64,000 nt of DNA, from contig CAYMSM010000070.1 of the NCBI GenBank assembly GCA_964393105.1, positions 46,865-110,864 on the forward strand, in the 5' to 3' direction. Of this stretch, positions 42,165-50,068 are shown one piece after another (within the stretch, counting starts at the first letter, position 1; the number at the start of each line of letters is the position of its first letter). The stretch comes from CALMEC01 sp964393105. Its GTDB lineage: Bacteria > Actinomycetota > Thermoleophilia > Miltoncostaeales > Miltoncostaeaceae. A program made the position numbers and the translations under genes. Under the pieces are notes generated by a model. That model was not told the origin of the DNA, searched no databases, and was given only the letters and a program-made list of their open reading frames with translations.

Positions 42165-43906
42165 TGCCCCACCAATAGCGCGGGACGGGCAAGTCCACGG
42201 TCGCGGATCTCGCGGTAGATCTCGCTCGTGGCGTAGAGCTCGCCGTGACTTCCACGCGCGACAATCCGCCCCGCATCGAGCACGACGATCTCGTCCGCCA
42301 GCGCGATCGTCGACAGGCGGTGGGCGATGATGAGCGTCGTGCGCCCGGTCATGACGGCGCTGAGTGCACCCTGGATCTCGCGCTCGGTGGACGCATCGAC
42401 CGATGCGGTGGCCTCGTCCAGGATCAGGACTCGCGGGTCGGTGATGACCGCCCGTGCGATGGCGATGCGTTGCCGCTGGCCGCCCGACAGCGTGTAGCCG
42501 CGTTCCCCGATGATCGTGTCGAACCCATCCGGGAGCTCGTCGATGAACCCCTCGGCCTGTGCCAGACGGGCGGCCGCGCGCACCTGGTCGTCGGTGGCGC
42601 CGAGCACGCCATAGGCGATGTTCTCGCGCACCGAGGTCGAAAATAGGAACGGCTCCTGCGCGACGACGCCGACGGTGCGCCGCAGCGGATCGAGCCCCAA
42701 GTCGCGCACATCCACGCCGTCCAGCAGCACGGCGCCTTCGCCGGGGTCGTAGTAGCGCGGGATGAGTTGCGTCAACGTGGTCTTGCCTGAGCCGGTGGGG
42801 CCGATCAGGGCGACGACCCGGCCAGCGGGGATGTCCAGATCGATGCCGGACACGACGTCCGGTCCGGTGTCGGAGTGCGCGAACGACACGCCCGCAAACT
42901 GGACGTGCCCGCCCTCTGCGGGAAGCTCCATGGGGTCGGGGCGCTCGACGAGATCGGGGCGGGCGTCGAGCACCTCGAAAATGCGCTCGCCGCTCGCCGC
43001 CGCCCGCTGGGCGTTGCCCACCAGCGATCCGATCATCCGCAAGGGGAACACGAGCAACAGCAGGTACTGGTAGTACTGGACGAACTCGCCGAGCGACAGG
43101 TCGCCGTCGATCGCGCGAATCCCGCCGAAGATCATCACGACAGCCAGACCGATCGTCGGCAGGAATCCCATCAGCGACAGGTAGAACGCCTGCAGGCGGT
43201 TGCCATCCATACTGCGATCGAAGGCCCGCTTGGCGATGGCGGAAAAGCGCGCGCTCTGCGGGCGCTCCTGACCGAACGCCTTGATCACGCGGATGCCGAC
43301 GATGCTTTCCTCGGCGCTCTGCGTGACCTCGCCGACCTTCTGCTGCACGTCGACCAGGACCGGCTGGGTGCGCTTGCTCGATCGCCACGCCACCGCCACG
43401 AGCGCGGGGGCCATGACGAGCGCGAGTGCCGTCAGCGTCGGATCGATGGCCAGCAGAAGCACGGTGTAGAGCACCAAGCCGAACGCGTTCATGAACAGGA
43501 AGATCAGGCCGTAGCCCAGGAAGAACCGCACCGTTTGCAGGTCGTTCGTCGCGCGCGACATCAGCTGGCCGACCGGCATGTGGTCGAAGTACCGAAACGA
43601 CAGCCGCTGCATGTGCGTGAACATTGCGCCACGCAGGTCGAACTCGACGCCCAGGCTGACCTTGCCCGAGACCCACCGGCGCACGGCTGCGAACACCATC
43701 CGCACCAACCCCACGCCGATGACCGCGGCGATCAACGGAACCAGCAGGCCGCGACGGTCGTCGACAAGGACGTCGTCGATGATGATTCGCGTCAGCCAGG
43801 GGATCGTCGCGGTACACGCCATGAGCCCCGCGGCCGAGACCGCGGTGACGATCACCTGCGCACGGTATGGTCGCAGGAATGAAAGTAGTCGAACAAGCGT
43901 CTTCAT
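42161..43906 (-). CDS. ABC exporter half-transporter (first of pair)
   Basis: A 581-aa ABC exporter subunit: six membrane helices (residues ~15-300), then Walker A GPTGSGKTT, signature TLSGGQRQRIAIARA, Walker B VLILDEATASVDAS and IAHRLSTI. All catalytic residues look intact. It is divergently arranged with ftcD, only 12 bp between start codons, so the two promoters must lie inside the opposite gene. Substrate not predictable. Confidence 0.93.
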   Translation of the reverse strand: MKTLVRLLSFLRPYRAQVIVTAVSAAGLMACTATIPWLTRIIIDDVLVDDRRGLLVPLIAAVIGVGLVRMVFAAVRRWVSGKVSLGVEFDLRGAMFTHMQRLSFRYFDHMPVGQLMSRATNDLQTVRFFLGYGLIFLFMNAFGLVLYTVLLLAIDPTLTALALVMAPALVAVAWRSSKRTQPVLVDVQQKVGEVTQSAEESIVGIRVIKAFGQERPQSARFSAIAKRAFDRSMDGNRLQAFYLSLMGFLPTIGLAVVMIFGGIRAIDGDLSLGEFVQYYQYLLLLVFPLRMIGSLVGNAQRAAASGERIFEVLDARPDLVERPDPMELPAEGGHVQFAGVSFAHSDTGPDVVSGIDLDIPAGRVVALIGPTGSGKTTLTQLIPRYYDPGEGAVLLDGVDVRDLGLDPLRRTVGVVAQEPFLFSTSVRENIAYGVLGATDDQVRAAARLAQAEGFIDELPDGFDTIIGERGYTLSGGQRQRIAIARAVITDPRVLILDEATASVDASTEREIQGALSAVMTGRTTLIIAHRLSTIALADEIVVLDAGRIVARGSHGELYATSEIYREIRDRGLARPALLVGQ

Positions 43907-43918
43907 CGGGCGTTACCG

Positions 43919-44914
43919 ATGGACGATAGCGTGACCAGTCAGAGCGGCGTCCCGGCGTTGATGGACCCCGATGCGCTTCCCCAAGCGCCGTCGCGACCGG
44001 TCGCGCTGGCCATCCCCAACGTCAGCGAAGGACGCGATCGGCCGACGATCGACGCCTTGGTCGAGGCCACACGCCTGCCGGGAGTGCGCGTTCTGGACGT
44101 CCACTCCGACCCCGACCACAACCGCAGCGTGCTGACCGTCGCGGGAGACCCGCTCGCGTTGCAGGACGCGATGGTGGCGCTGGCCGGTGAGTGCATGGAG
44201 CGTATCGATCTACGCCGCCACAGGGGGGTGCATCCGCGCATCGGCGCCCTGGACCTGGTTCCGATCGTCGCGGTCGACCTGGACGAGCTGCCCATGGCGT
44301 GCGAGCTTGCGACAGGCATCGCGCAGCGCATCGGCGAGGAGTTGGCGCTCCCCGTCTTCCGCTACGGGGAGATCGCGAGCGATCCCGCGCGTAGCCGCCC
44401 ACACGACTTCCGTCGCGGTGGCTTGGAGGCGCTCACGGCCGCGGTCGAGGACGGCCAGATCACGCCTGACGACGGGCCGCACCGCATCCACGCCACCGCG
44501 GGCGCGGTGATGGTCGGCGCGCGCGAGCCCCTGATCGCCTGGAACGTGTGGCTACCGGATGCGACCGTGGGCCAAGCCCGGGCGATCGCAGCGCGAGTAC
44601 GTGAAGCGGGGGGAGGGCCGCCCGGCCTGCGGGCCCTGGGGCTCTATCTCGCCGAGCCGGGTGTCGCCCAAGTGTCGATGAACCTCGAAGACTTCAGGCG
44701 CACCCCGCCCGCGGCGGCAGTCGCCGCGGTACGCAGGGAGGCGGAGCGGCTCGGCATCGAAGCCGGCGACAGCGAGCTGGTCGGGCTCATCCCCGCGATG
44801 GCGCTGCGCGGCGGCCCAAGCCCGAGCGCGCTCCGGCTCGTGCGGTTCCGCCCGGGAATGGTGCTCGACGTCCAGCTCAAGTCGCTTCGCCGTCAACCGC
44901 TCAGGAGGTCGTGA
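43919..44914 (+). CDS. ftcD: Glutamate formiminotransferase
   Basis: About 331 aa from the first ATG, with starts at 43931 (GTG) or 43961 (ATG) also possible, since the conserved region begins at VALAIPNVSEGRDRPTIDALV. The formiminotransferase motifs include VHSDPDHNRSVLTVAG and DLRRHRGVHPRIGALDLVPIVAVD. The enzyme moves a formimino group between N-formiminoglutamate and tetrahydrofolate in histidine breakdown. Here it is a single-domain form without the cyclodeaminase. No other hut genes are adjacent. Confidence 0.9.
   Translation: MDDSVTSQSGVPALMDPDALPQAPSRPVALAIPNVSEGRDRPTIDALVEATRLPGVRVLDVHSDPDHNRSVLTVAGDPLALQDAMVALAGECMERIDLRRHRGVHPRIGALDLVPIVAVDLDELPMACELATGIAQRIGEELALPVFRYGEIASDPARSRPHDFRRGGLEALTAAVEDGQITPDDGPHRIHATAGAVMVGAREPLIAWNVWLPDATVGQARAIAARVREAGGGPPGLRALGLYLAEPGVAQVSMNLEDFRRTPPAAAVAAVRREAERLGIEAGDSELVGLIPAMALRGGPSPSALRLVRFRPGMVLDVQLKSLRRQPLRRS
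44903..44908 (+). promoter_or_regulatory. Strong ribosome binding site with no standard start in frame
   Basis: AGGAGG lies 9 nt before an ATC that opens the frame of the small membrane protein. The only nearby canonical start, a GTG 3 nt after this site, is in a different frame that stops after 22 codons. Confidence 0.6.
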
Positions 44915-44917
44915 GTC

Positions 44918-45259
44918 ATCGCAAAGCGTCGCCGCCGGCCGGCAGCCGGCCCGCCCCCCATCAAGAATCCCAGGTATGAGGCCAAGCTCTCAGAGGACGG
45001 GACCCCGTCGCCCGCAGCCAAGAAGTCGCCGGCGGGTGCGCCCGTTGCACCGACATTTCGCAGCGTGCTGGTGCGCTCCGTGCTGGCATCGGCCGTGTTC
45101 CTGCTGTTCCTGTCGCTGACCAGCGGCGGCAGCGCCGGCGCCAACCTCGTGTTGGTGGCGGTGATGTTCCTGTTCCTACTGGGCTTCGGCTGGCTCTTCG
45201 ACCGCTGGTTCTACCGGGTGCGCCTGCGCCGGTGGGAGCGCAAGCGCGCGGGCGGTTGA
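44918..45259 (+). CDS. Small membrane protein with a non-canonical start or a frameshift
   Basis: The frame reads (I/M)AKRRRRPAAGPPP, then KNPRYEAKLSEDG, a linker and two membrane segments (residues ~52-68 and ~77-95), ending RLRRWERKRAGG: about 113 aa. The basic start and composition look genuinely coding from the first codon, yet that codon is ATC. A perfect ribosome binding site stands 9 nt before it. The first GTG in this frame, at 45065, would lose the basic region. Either ATC is used or an indel separates the overlapping GTG at 44911 from this frame. No family recognised. Confidence 0.6.
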   Translation: MAKRRRRPAAGPPPIKNPRYEAKLSEDGTPSPAAKKSPAGAPVAPTFRSVLVRSVLASAVFLLFLSLTSGGSAGANLVLVAVMFLFLLGFGWLFDRWFYRVRLRRWERKRAGG

Positions 45260-45300
45260 GACGGCGCACTATCCACCGAACTTCTGAGACAGAGCACTAG

Positions 45301-46539
45301 ATGCCACCTCGTGGGACACGCGACATCCTGCCGCCAGAGGCGCGCCTGCGCGATCGGGTGACCGACGCTGCGCGCGCGGTGTTCGAGTCGTACGGGTACG
45401 GGCGCATTCAGACGCCGACGTTCGAGGAGACCGAGGTGTTCGCGCGCGGCGTCGGGGCCAGCACCGACATCGTGCGCAAGGAGATGTACACGTTCGCCGA
45501 CGCGAGCGGGCGCTCCCTGACGCTTCGCCCCGAGGGGACCGCCCCGGTCGTGCGCGCCTTCGTCGAGCACGGGATGCACAAGCTGCAGCTGCCGGTCAAG
45601 CTCTGGTACCTGGCCCCGATGTTCCGATATGAGGCGCCACAGGCCGGACGCTACCGCGAGCACACCCAGCTCGGCATCGAGGCGATCGGCAGCGACGATC
45701 CGCTGCTGGACGCCGAGGTCATCGCGGTGCTGTATGACCTGTACGAGCGCCTGGCGGTACCTGGCGTCACGCTCAAGCTCGCCAGCATGGGCGATCCTGA
45801 GACCCGCGCCGCCTACCGGCCGATTCTGATGCGGTACCTCGACGCGCACGCCGGGGGCTTCGGCCAGGAGGAACGGGGCCGGATGCAGGACAATCCTCTG
45901 CGGCTGTTCGACTCCAAGAACGCGCGGGTGCAAGCGGTGATGAACGGCGCGCCCAAGGTGCTGGAGCACCTGAGCCCTGACGCCGACGCACACCACCAAC
46001 GAGTACGCGCCGCGCTCGACGCCCTGGGCATCGCGTACGTGGAGGACCCCATGCTGGTGCGCGGGTTCGACTACTACACCAAGACGGTGTTCGAGTTCTC
46101 GTGCGACCGGTTGGGCGCCCAGTCCGGCATCGGCGGCGGGGGCCGCTACGACGGCCTGGTCGGGGAGTTGGGGGGGCCGCCGACCCCCGGCATCGGATTC
46201 GGAAGCGGGCTCGAGCGGATCACGCTGGCGCTCCAGGCAGCCGGCCAGGACGACGAGGCGTCGGCGCTCGACTGCTACCTGGCGATCCCCGACGGGGCGC
46301 TGCGGCTCGAACTGATGCCGCTGATACGCCGGCTTCGCGCTGCCGGGGTGCGGTGTGACAGCGATCTGCGGGGCAGGAGCCTCAAGGCGATGCTGCGCCA
46401 GGCAAGCTCCCTGGGCGCACGCACGGTCGCCATCATCGGCCCCCGCGAGCACGCCGCCGGTGTCGCGACGCTGCGCGACATGACAAGCGGCGACCAGCGC
46501 GAAGTCCCCCTCGACCGTCTTGCGGAGGCACTCCTTTGA
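45301..46539 (+). CDS. hisS: Histidyl-tRNA synthetase
   Basis: A 412-aa class II synthetase charging tRNA-His. Motif 1 region MPPRGTRDILPPE; motif 2 TLRPEGTAPVVRAFVEHG and APMFRYEAPQAGRYREHTQLGIEAIG; the histidine-specific LVRGFDYYTKTVFEF; motif 3 GIGFGSGLERITLAL; and an anticodon-binding domain from residue ~330. Length is normal. An in-frame TAG directly precedes the ATG, so the start is fixed. aspS follows with a 4-bp overlap, a pairing common in bacteria. Confidence 0.97.
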   Translation: MPPRGTRDILPPEARLRDRVTDAARAVFESYGYGRIQTPTFEETEVFARGVGASTDIVRKEMYTFADASGRSLTLRPEGTAPVVRAFVEHGMHKLQLPVKLWYLAPMFRYEAPQAGRYREHTQLGIEAIGSDDPLLDAEVIAVLYDLYERLAVPGVTLKLASMGDPETRAAYRPILMRYLDAHAGGFGQEERGRMQDNPLRLFDSKNARVQAVMNGAPKVLEHLSPDADAHHQRVRAALDALGIAYVEDPMLVRGFDYYTKTVFEFSCDRLGAQSGIGGGGRYDGLVGELGGPPTPGIGFGSGLERITLALQAAGQDDEASALDCYLAIPDGALRLELMPLIRRLRAAGVRCDSDLRGRSLKAMLRQASSLGARTVAIIGPREHAAGVATLRDMTSGDQREVPLDRLAEALL

Positions 46540-48308
46540 TCGGATCCGACCGGTATCGCACCCACACCTGTGTCGGCGCAGCCGGCGATACCGGCGCAAC
46601 GGTCCGCGTGGCCGGTTGGGTGCACCGTCGGCGCGACCACGGTGGGCTCATCTTCATCGACCTTCGCGACCGAAGCGGCCTGATCCAGCTGGTGTTCGAC
46701 CCCGAGGCCGTGCCGAAGGCGCATGCCGCCGCACACCGCTTCCACAACGAGGACGTGGTCTCGGTCGACGGGACGGTCGTGGCACGCGACGTCAAGAACG
46801 TCAACCCCAACATCCCGAGCGGCGCGGTTGAGCTGCGCGTGTCCGCGGTCGAGCTCCTGGCGTCGGCCGACCCGCTGCCGTTCTCGGTCGAGGACGAGAC
46901 CCAGGAGGCGAGCGAAGAGGTCCGCTTGGCCTACCGTTACATCGAGACGCGCCGCCCGCGGCGTCAGCGGGCACTCGAGCTTCGCGCCAGGATCGCCCGG
47001 GCGACGCGCCGCGTGCTCGAGGACGAGGGCTTCCTGGAGGTCGAGACCCCGATCCTGATCCGCTCCACCCCCGAGGGCGCCCGCGACTTCATCGTCCCCA
47101 GCCGCCTGCAGCACGGCAAGTGGTATGCGCTGCCGCAGAGCCCGCAGCTGTTCAAGCAGCTCCTGATGGTCGGCGGGCTCGAGCGCTACTACCAGATCGT
47201 CCGGTGCTTTCGGGACGAGGACCTGCGCGCCGACCGCCAGCCCGAGTTCACGCAGATTGACATCGAGGCGTCGTTCGTCGAGCCCGACGACATCTTCCGC
47301 CTGGTCGAGACGCTCCTTGTCGTCCAGGCGGCAGAGGTCGGGGTCACGCTCGACGCGCCGTTTCCCCGGCTCGGCTTCGCCGACGCGATGGCGCGTTACG
47401 GCACCGACCGGCCCGATACCAGGTTCGCCGTAGAGATCCGGGATTGGAGCGCCCAGGCCGCGGCCTCGGGGCTTGGCATCTTCGCCAAGGCCGTGGAGGG
47501 CGGCGGGGTGGTGCGTGGCATCTGCCTGCCGGGCGCGGGCGAGGGGTTGTCACGCAGGGACCTGGACGGTTTGGTGACCGACGCCCAGGAGCTTGGGGCC
47601 AAGGGCCTCGTGTGGGCGGTCGTCGGGGCGGACGGGCTGCGCGCGTCGGTCAAAGCGGAGTTCCTGACAGAGCTGGCCGAGGCGTTCGGCGCCGCGCAGG
47701 GCGACCTGATCTGCCTGGTCGCCGACGCCGACGACGCGGCGCTCGGTGTTCTGGGGTCCCTGCGTGTGCGGCTTGCGGAGCGCTACGGCCTGGTGCCCCA
47801 CGGAACATGGGCGCCGCTGTGGGTCACCGACTTCCCGCTTGTCGAGTGGAACGACGGCGAGAAGCGCTGGGACGCGCGCCATCACCCGTTCACCTCGCCT
47901 CGTCCAGAGCACATCCCGCTCCTTGCCACCGACCCCGGCGCGGTGATCGCCCAGGCCTATGACGTGGTGCTGAACGGCCTGGAGGTCGGGGGCGGCAGCA
48001 TCCGCATCCACGACCGGAACGTGCAGGAGGCGGCGTTCGCCACGATTGGTGTCGACGCGGCCGAAGCCGAGGAGAAGTTCGGCTTCCTGCTGCGGGCGCT
48101 GCGCCTGGGGGCGCCGCCACACGGCGGCATCGCGCTCGGGTTCGACCGGCTCGTGATGCTGTTTCTGGGCGAGAAGTCGATCCGAGACGTCATCGCGTTC
48201 CCCAAGACCGCCACCGGCCAGGACCCGCTGACCGGTGCCCCGTCCGCGGTCGACGACACGCAGCTGCGGGACCTGGCCGTCCGCAACGTCCCACCCAGGG
48301 GCGCGTAG
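46536..48308 (+). CDS. aspS: Aspartyl-tRNA synthetase
   Basis: A 590-aa class II synthetase of bacterial type: N-terminal OB-fold anticodon-binding domain (VRVAGWVHRRRDHGGLIFIDLRDRSGLIQLVFDP), catalytic core with QSPQLFKQLLMVGGLERYYQIVRCFRDEDLRADRQPEFTQIDIE, an inserted GAD domain (residues ~290-420) and motif 3 GIALGFDRLVMLFLG. The TTG start overlaps the hisS stop. Whether it also charges tRNA-Asn (non-discriminating) cannot be settled here, though that is common in actinobacteria. Confidence 0.96.
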   Translation: MIGSDRYRTHTCVGAAGDTGATVRVAGWVHRRRDHGGLIFIDLRDRSGLIQLVFDPEAVPKAHAAAHRFHNEDVVSVDGTVVARDVKNVNPNIPSGAVELRVSAVELLASADPLPFSVEDETQEASEEVRLAYRYIETRRPRRQRALELRARIARATRRVLEDEGFLEVETPILIRSTPEGARDFIVPSRLQHGKWYALPQSPQLFKQLLMVGGLERYYQIVRCFRDEDLRADRQPEFTQIDIEASFVEPDDIFRLVETLLVVQAAEVGVTLDAPFPRLGFADAMARYGTDRPDTRFAVEIRDWSAQAAASGLGIFAKAVEGGGVVRGICLPGAGEGLSRRDLDGLVTDAQELGAKGLVWAVVGADGLRASVKAEFLTELAEAFGAAQGDLICLVADADDAALGVLGSLRVRLAERYGLVPHGTWAPLWVTDFPLVEWNDGEKRWDARHHPFTSPRPEHIPLLATDPGAVIAQAYDVVLNGLEVGGGSIRIHDRNVQEAAFATIGVDAAEAEEKFGFLLRALRLGAPPHGGIALGFDRLVMLFLGEKSIRDVIAFPKTATGQDPLTGAPSAVDDTQLRDLAVRNVPPRGA

Positions 48309-48311
48309 CGA

Positions 48312-48503
48312 CGCCTTGAAATCGAGCCGCAGTCTGCACTTGACTGCCCGCGTGCCGGTGGTCGTGGTGATGCCTGAAATCCAGCCGCAGTCAGCGTTTG
48401 AGCCCCTGCAAGGGGCTCAGAGGCCGCCCAAGTGCCGTGGTGAATGCGGCGTATGGCTCGTCTCACAGGCCGCCCAAGTGCCGTGTCGAGCGGGGCGAAT
48501 AGT
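48312..48503. repeat. Cluster of the dispersed structured repeat (copies B1-B3)
   Basis: Three related pieces lie between aspS and the next gene. B1 (48313-48352) matches the 5' part of the element. B2 (48375-48456) is a full copy sharing the last 36 bp exactly with copy A at 30.2 kb. B3 (about 48467-48500) matches the 3' part. The central hairpin of B2 is AGCCCC-TGCA-GGGGCT with one extra A, a different sequence from copy A but the same fold. Confidence 0.75.
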
Positions 48504-48586
48504 CCGCCGCTTGGTCCGCAGCCGTTAAGGACCCGGGACTTGTTGCCGACAAGGTTGTAGGTCATCGAACGTGGAGGTGTTCGACG

Positions 48587-49651
48587 GTGTCCGCACTCGA
48601 CACTGAGGTACAAGAAATGTCGCGCGCTCGGGTCGGGAAGACCCGCCGCCGCGCACTCGCCGCACTCGCCGGTTTCGGCGTGTTGGCAGCGGTTCCGTTC
48701 ACCGTAGGGGCCGTCGGCAACGGCGTGGGGCTCAACCGTGGCGACCAGGTCAAGCCCACCAGGACGACCCCGACGATCATCAAGACCGCCCTTCGCGGCA
48801 ACGGCCCCGTTGTGATCGCGTTCCTGCTTCCGGGCATCACCGAGGACGAGATCGTCCAGAAGCGCCTGACCGCCCTGCAGCGCGAGGGACAGTTCCGCGA
48901 CACCAGGTTCATCGTCTACCGGATCACCGGCAAGACGAAGCTCGGTGACCTGCCCGGGATGTTCGACCTCAAGTACACGCCTGCGGTCGCTGTCATCCAG
49001 GGTGACAACAAGTTGTCCAACGTCTGGCGCGGGCTGGTCGACGAGGACATCATCGCCCAGTCGCTGATCGACGCGCGTGGTGCGGTTCCGCAGCCGCTCA
49101 AAGTGGCCCCCCGCAAGGGTGGCGTCAGCGGAGCCCCGGCGGGAATCGCTCTGGCGAGGAAGGTCAACGCATCCTACGCAAAGGTTCCGGGAGTCTCCGC
49201 CACGTTCGAGGGCGACATCGGCGGCATCGCCGACGCCCAGGGAGCCGGCCAGATCCGTCTGGTCAACGGCAAGCAGCGCCTCTTCGGCGTCACGGTGAGA
49301 GGCGCCGGGGGATCGGCCACCGTGGTCGCGAACCCGACCGGTCTCTACACCAAGGTCAACAGCGCACTGTGCTGGACACGCACGACCAACCCCAAGGCGA
49401 TCGCCTCGCTCGGCGACCCGGCGATCTCCCTTGCCGGGAGGCGGTTCGACAGGCCGGTAAAATCCAAGAACGGCGCGACCATGACCCTGGTCGCCACGGA
49501 TCTGTTCAACCAGTACGGCGGGGGCAAGATCACCTTCACGATCGACGCCAAGTCGTTGCAGCTCGCGTCCGCGGTGCAGGGCGCGAACACCACGACATAC
49601 GAGGCGCTTGCGAAGGCCCCGGTCCTGCCGAAGCCGGACAAGCTCTGCTGA
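48587..49651 (+). CDS. Exported protein: cysteine-less thioredoxin-like domain plus LppX/LolA-like domain
   Basis: A 354-aa protein with a membrane anchor or signal sequence (residues ~15-45, after a KTRRRALAALAGF start). Residues ~65-165 look like a thioredoxin fold (GPVVIAFLLPG, FIVYRITGKTKLGDLPGMFDLKYTPAVAVIQGDNK with a cis-Pro loop) but without a CxxC pair. Residues ~180-350 are beta-rich (ATFEGDIGGIADAQGAGQIRL and TGLYTKVNSALCWTRT) and recall LppX/LolA-type carrier domains. The combination suggests an extracytoplasmic binding role, not redox catalysis. GGAGGT precedes the GTG start. Confidence 0.6.
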   Translation: MSALDTEVQEMSRARVGKTRRRALAALAGFGVLAAVPFTVGAVGNGVGLNRGDQVKPTRTTPTIIKTALRGNGPVVIAFLLPGITEDEIVQKRLTALQREGQFRDTRFIVYRITGKTKLGDLPGMFDLKYTPAVAVIQGDNKLSNVWRGLVDEDIIAQSLIDARGAVPQPLKVAPRKGGVSGAPAGIALARKVNASYAKVPGVSATFEGDIGGIADAQGAGQIRLVNGKQRLFGVTVRGAGGSATVVANPTGLYTKVNSALCWTRTTNPKAIASLGDPAISLAGRRFDRPVKSKNGATMTLVATDLFNQYGGGKITFTIDAKSLQLASAVQGANTTTYEALAKAPVLPKPDKLC

Positions 49652-49680
49652 AAGTCACGTCTGATACGGATGTCGGACGT

Positions 49681-49704
49681 TCGGGGCTCCTACGGGAGCC
49701 CCGA
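49681..49704 (+). terminator. Hairpin terminator
   Basis: TCGGGGCTCC-TACG-GGAGCCCCGA is a perfect 10-bp stem with a stable 4-nt loop, 30 nt after a stop codon. The T-run typical of E. coli terminators is missing, as is usual in GC-rich genomes. Confidence 0.7.
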
Positions 49705-49975
49705 CGCGTTAAGGAGTCGCCGCAACGGTTGCGCCGGGAGCAGGTCGGCGGTAACGTGTTTATTGCCCGACCGTGTTCGTGGTGGATCAGAGCGACCTGA
49801 GCCAACATGTTCGACTAGGGAGGCGGAGTTCGCGCGTCGCCTGGTGCGCCGCGTTGCACGCCACCCACCTGCTTTCGCAGGCCCAGTCACTCGCCTCTCA
49901 CGGCACGGTGGGGCATTGAGCCACCCGCAGGCGGCTCGATACGAGGTCGCCCAAGGGCGGCTTATGGTCCTCCGG

Positions 49976-50020
49976 GTCAGCGTTTTCTGAATGGCCCCAC
50001 TGCCGTGTCGAATGCGGCGA
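49976..50020. repeat. Degenerate relative of the dispersed repeat (copy C)
   Basis: GTCAGCG, TGAATGGCCCC and then CTGCCGTG followed by GAATGCGGCGAA resemble the 5' and 3' parts of copies A and B with the middle shortened. Similarity is partial. Confidence 0.4.
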
Positions 50021-50028
50021 AGGGCCTC

Positions 50029-50052
50029 TCATCCCCGTCATGACGGGGATGA
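50029..50052 (+). promoter_or_regulatory. 24-bp perfect palindrome in the promoter of the IscU-MnmA gene
   Basis: TCATCCCCGTCA is followed directly by its exact reverse complement TGACGGGGATGA. It ends 4 bp before the -10 element, so a bound protein would block RNA polymerase. It is too symmetrical and too close to the promoter to be a terminator of the previous gene. Confidence 0.65.
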
Positions 50053-50056
50053 ATGG

Positions 50057-50062
50057 TAGCCT
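50057..50062 (+). promoter_or_regulatory. -10 element of the IscU-MnmA gene
   Basis: TAGCCT lies 6 nt before the ATG, with no ribosome binding site in between; a leaderless transcript is expected. Confidence 0.5.
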
Positions 50063-50068
50063 CGACCG

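Larger units (their letters stand above)
49652..50068. other. Long intergenic region before the IscU-MnmA fusion
   Basis: This 417-bp gap holds a terminator hairpin, a degenerate copy of the dispersed repeat, a 24-bp palindrome and a -10 element, all listed separately. Open frames within it lack ribosome binding sites and family resemblance. No known structured RNA (tmRNA, RNase P, SRP) is recognised. Confidence 0.5.

Noticed and set aside
42165..43817. Upstream extension of the second ABC exporter to 1155 codons
   Set aside because: The extension is an out-of-frame reading of the first ABC gene; the ATG overlapping its stop is the natural start.
48568..48588. Possible LexA box (CGAAC ... 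GTTCG) before the thioredoxin-like gene
   Set aside because: The two halves are 8 nt apart and not the 4 nt required, and the region is the ribosome binding site.
49670..49990. Open frame in the gap before the IscU-MnmA gene
   Set aside because: It runs through the terminator hairpin and has no ribosome binding site; composition is Arg/Ser-rich as in shadow frames.
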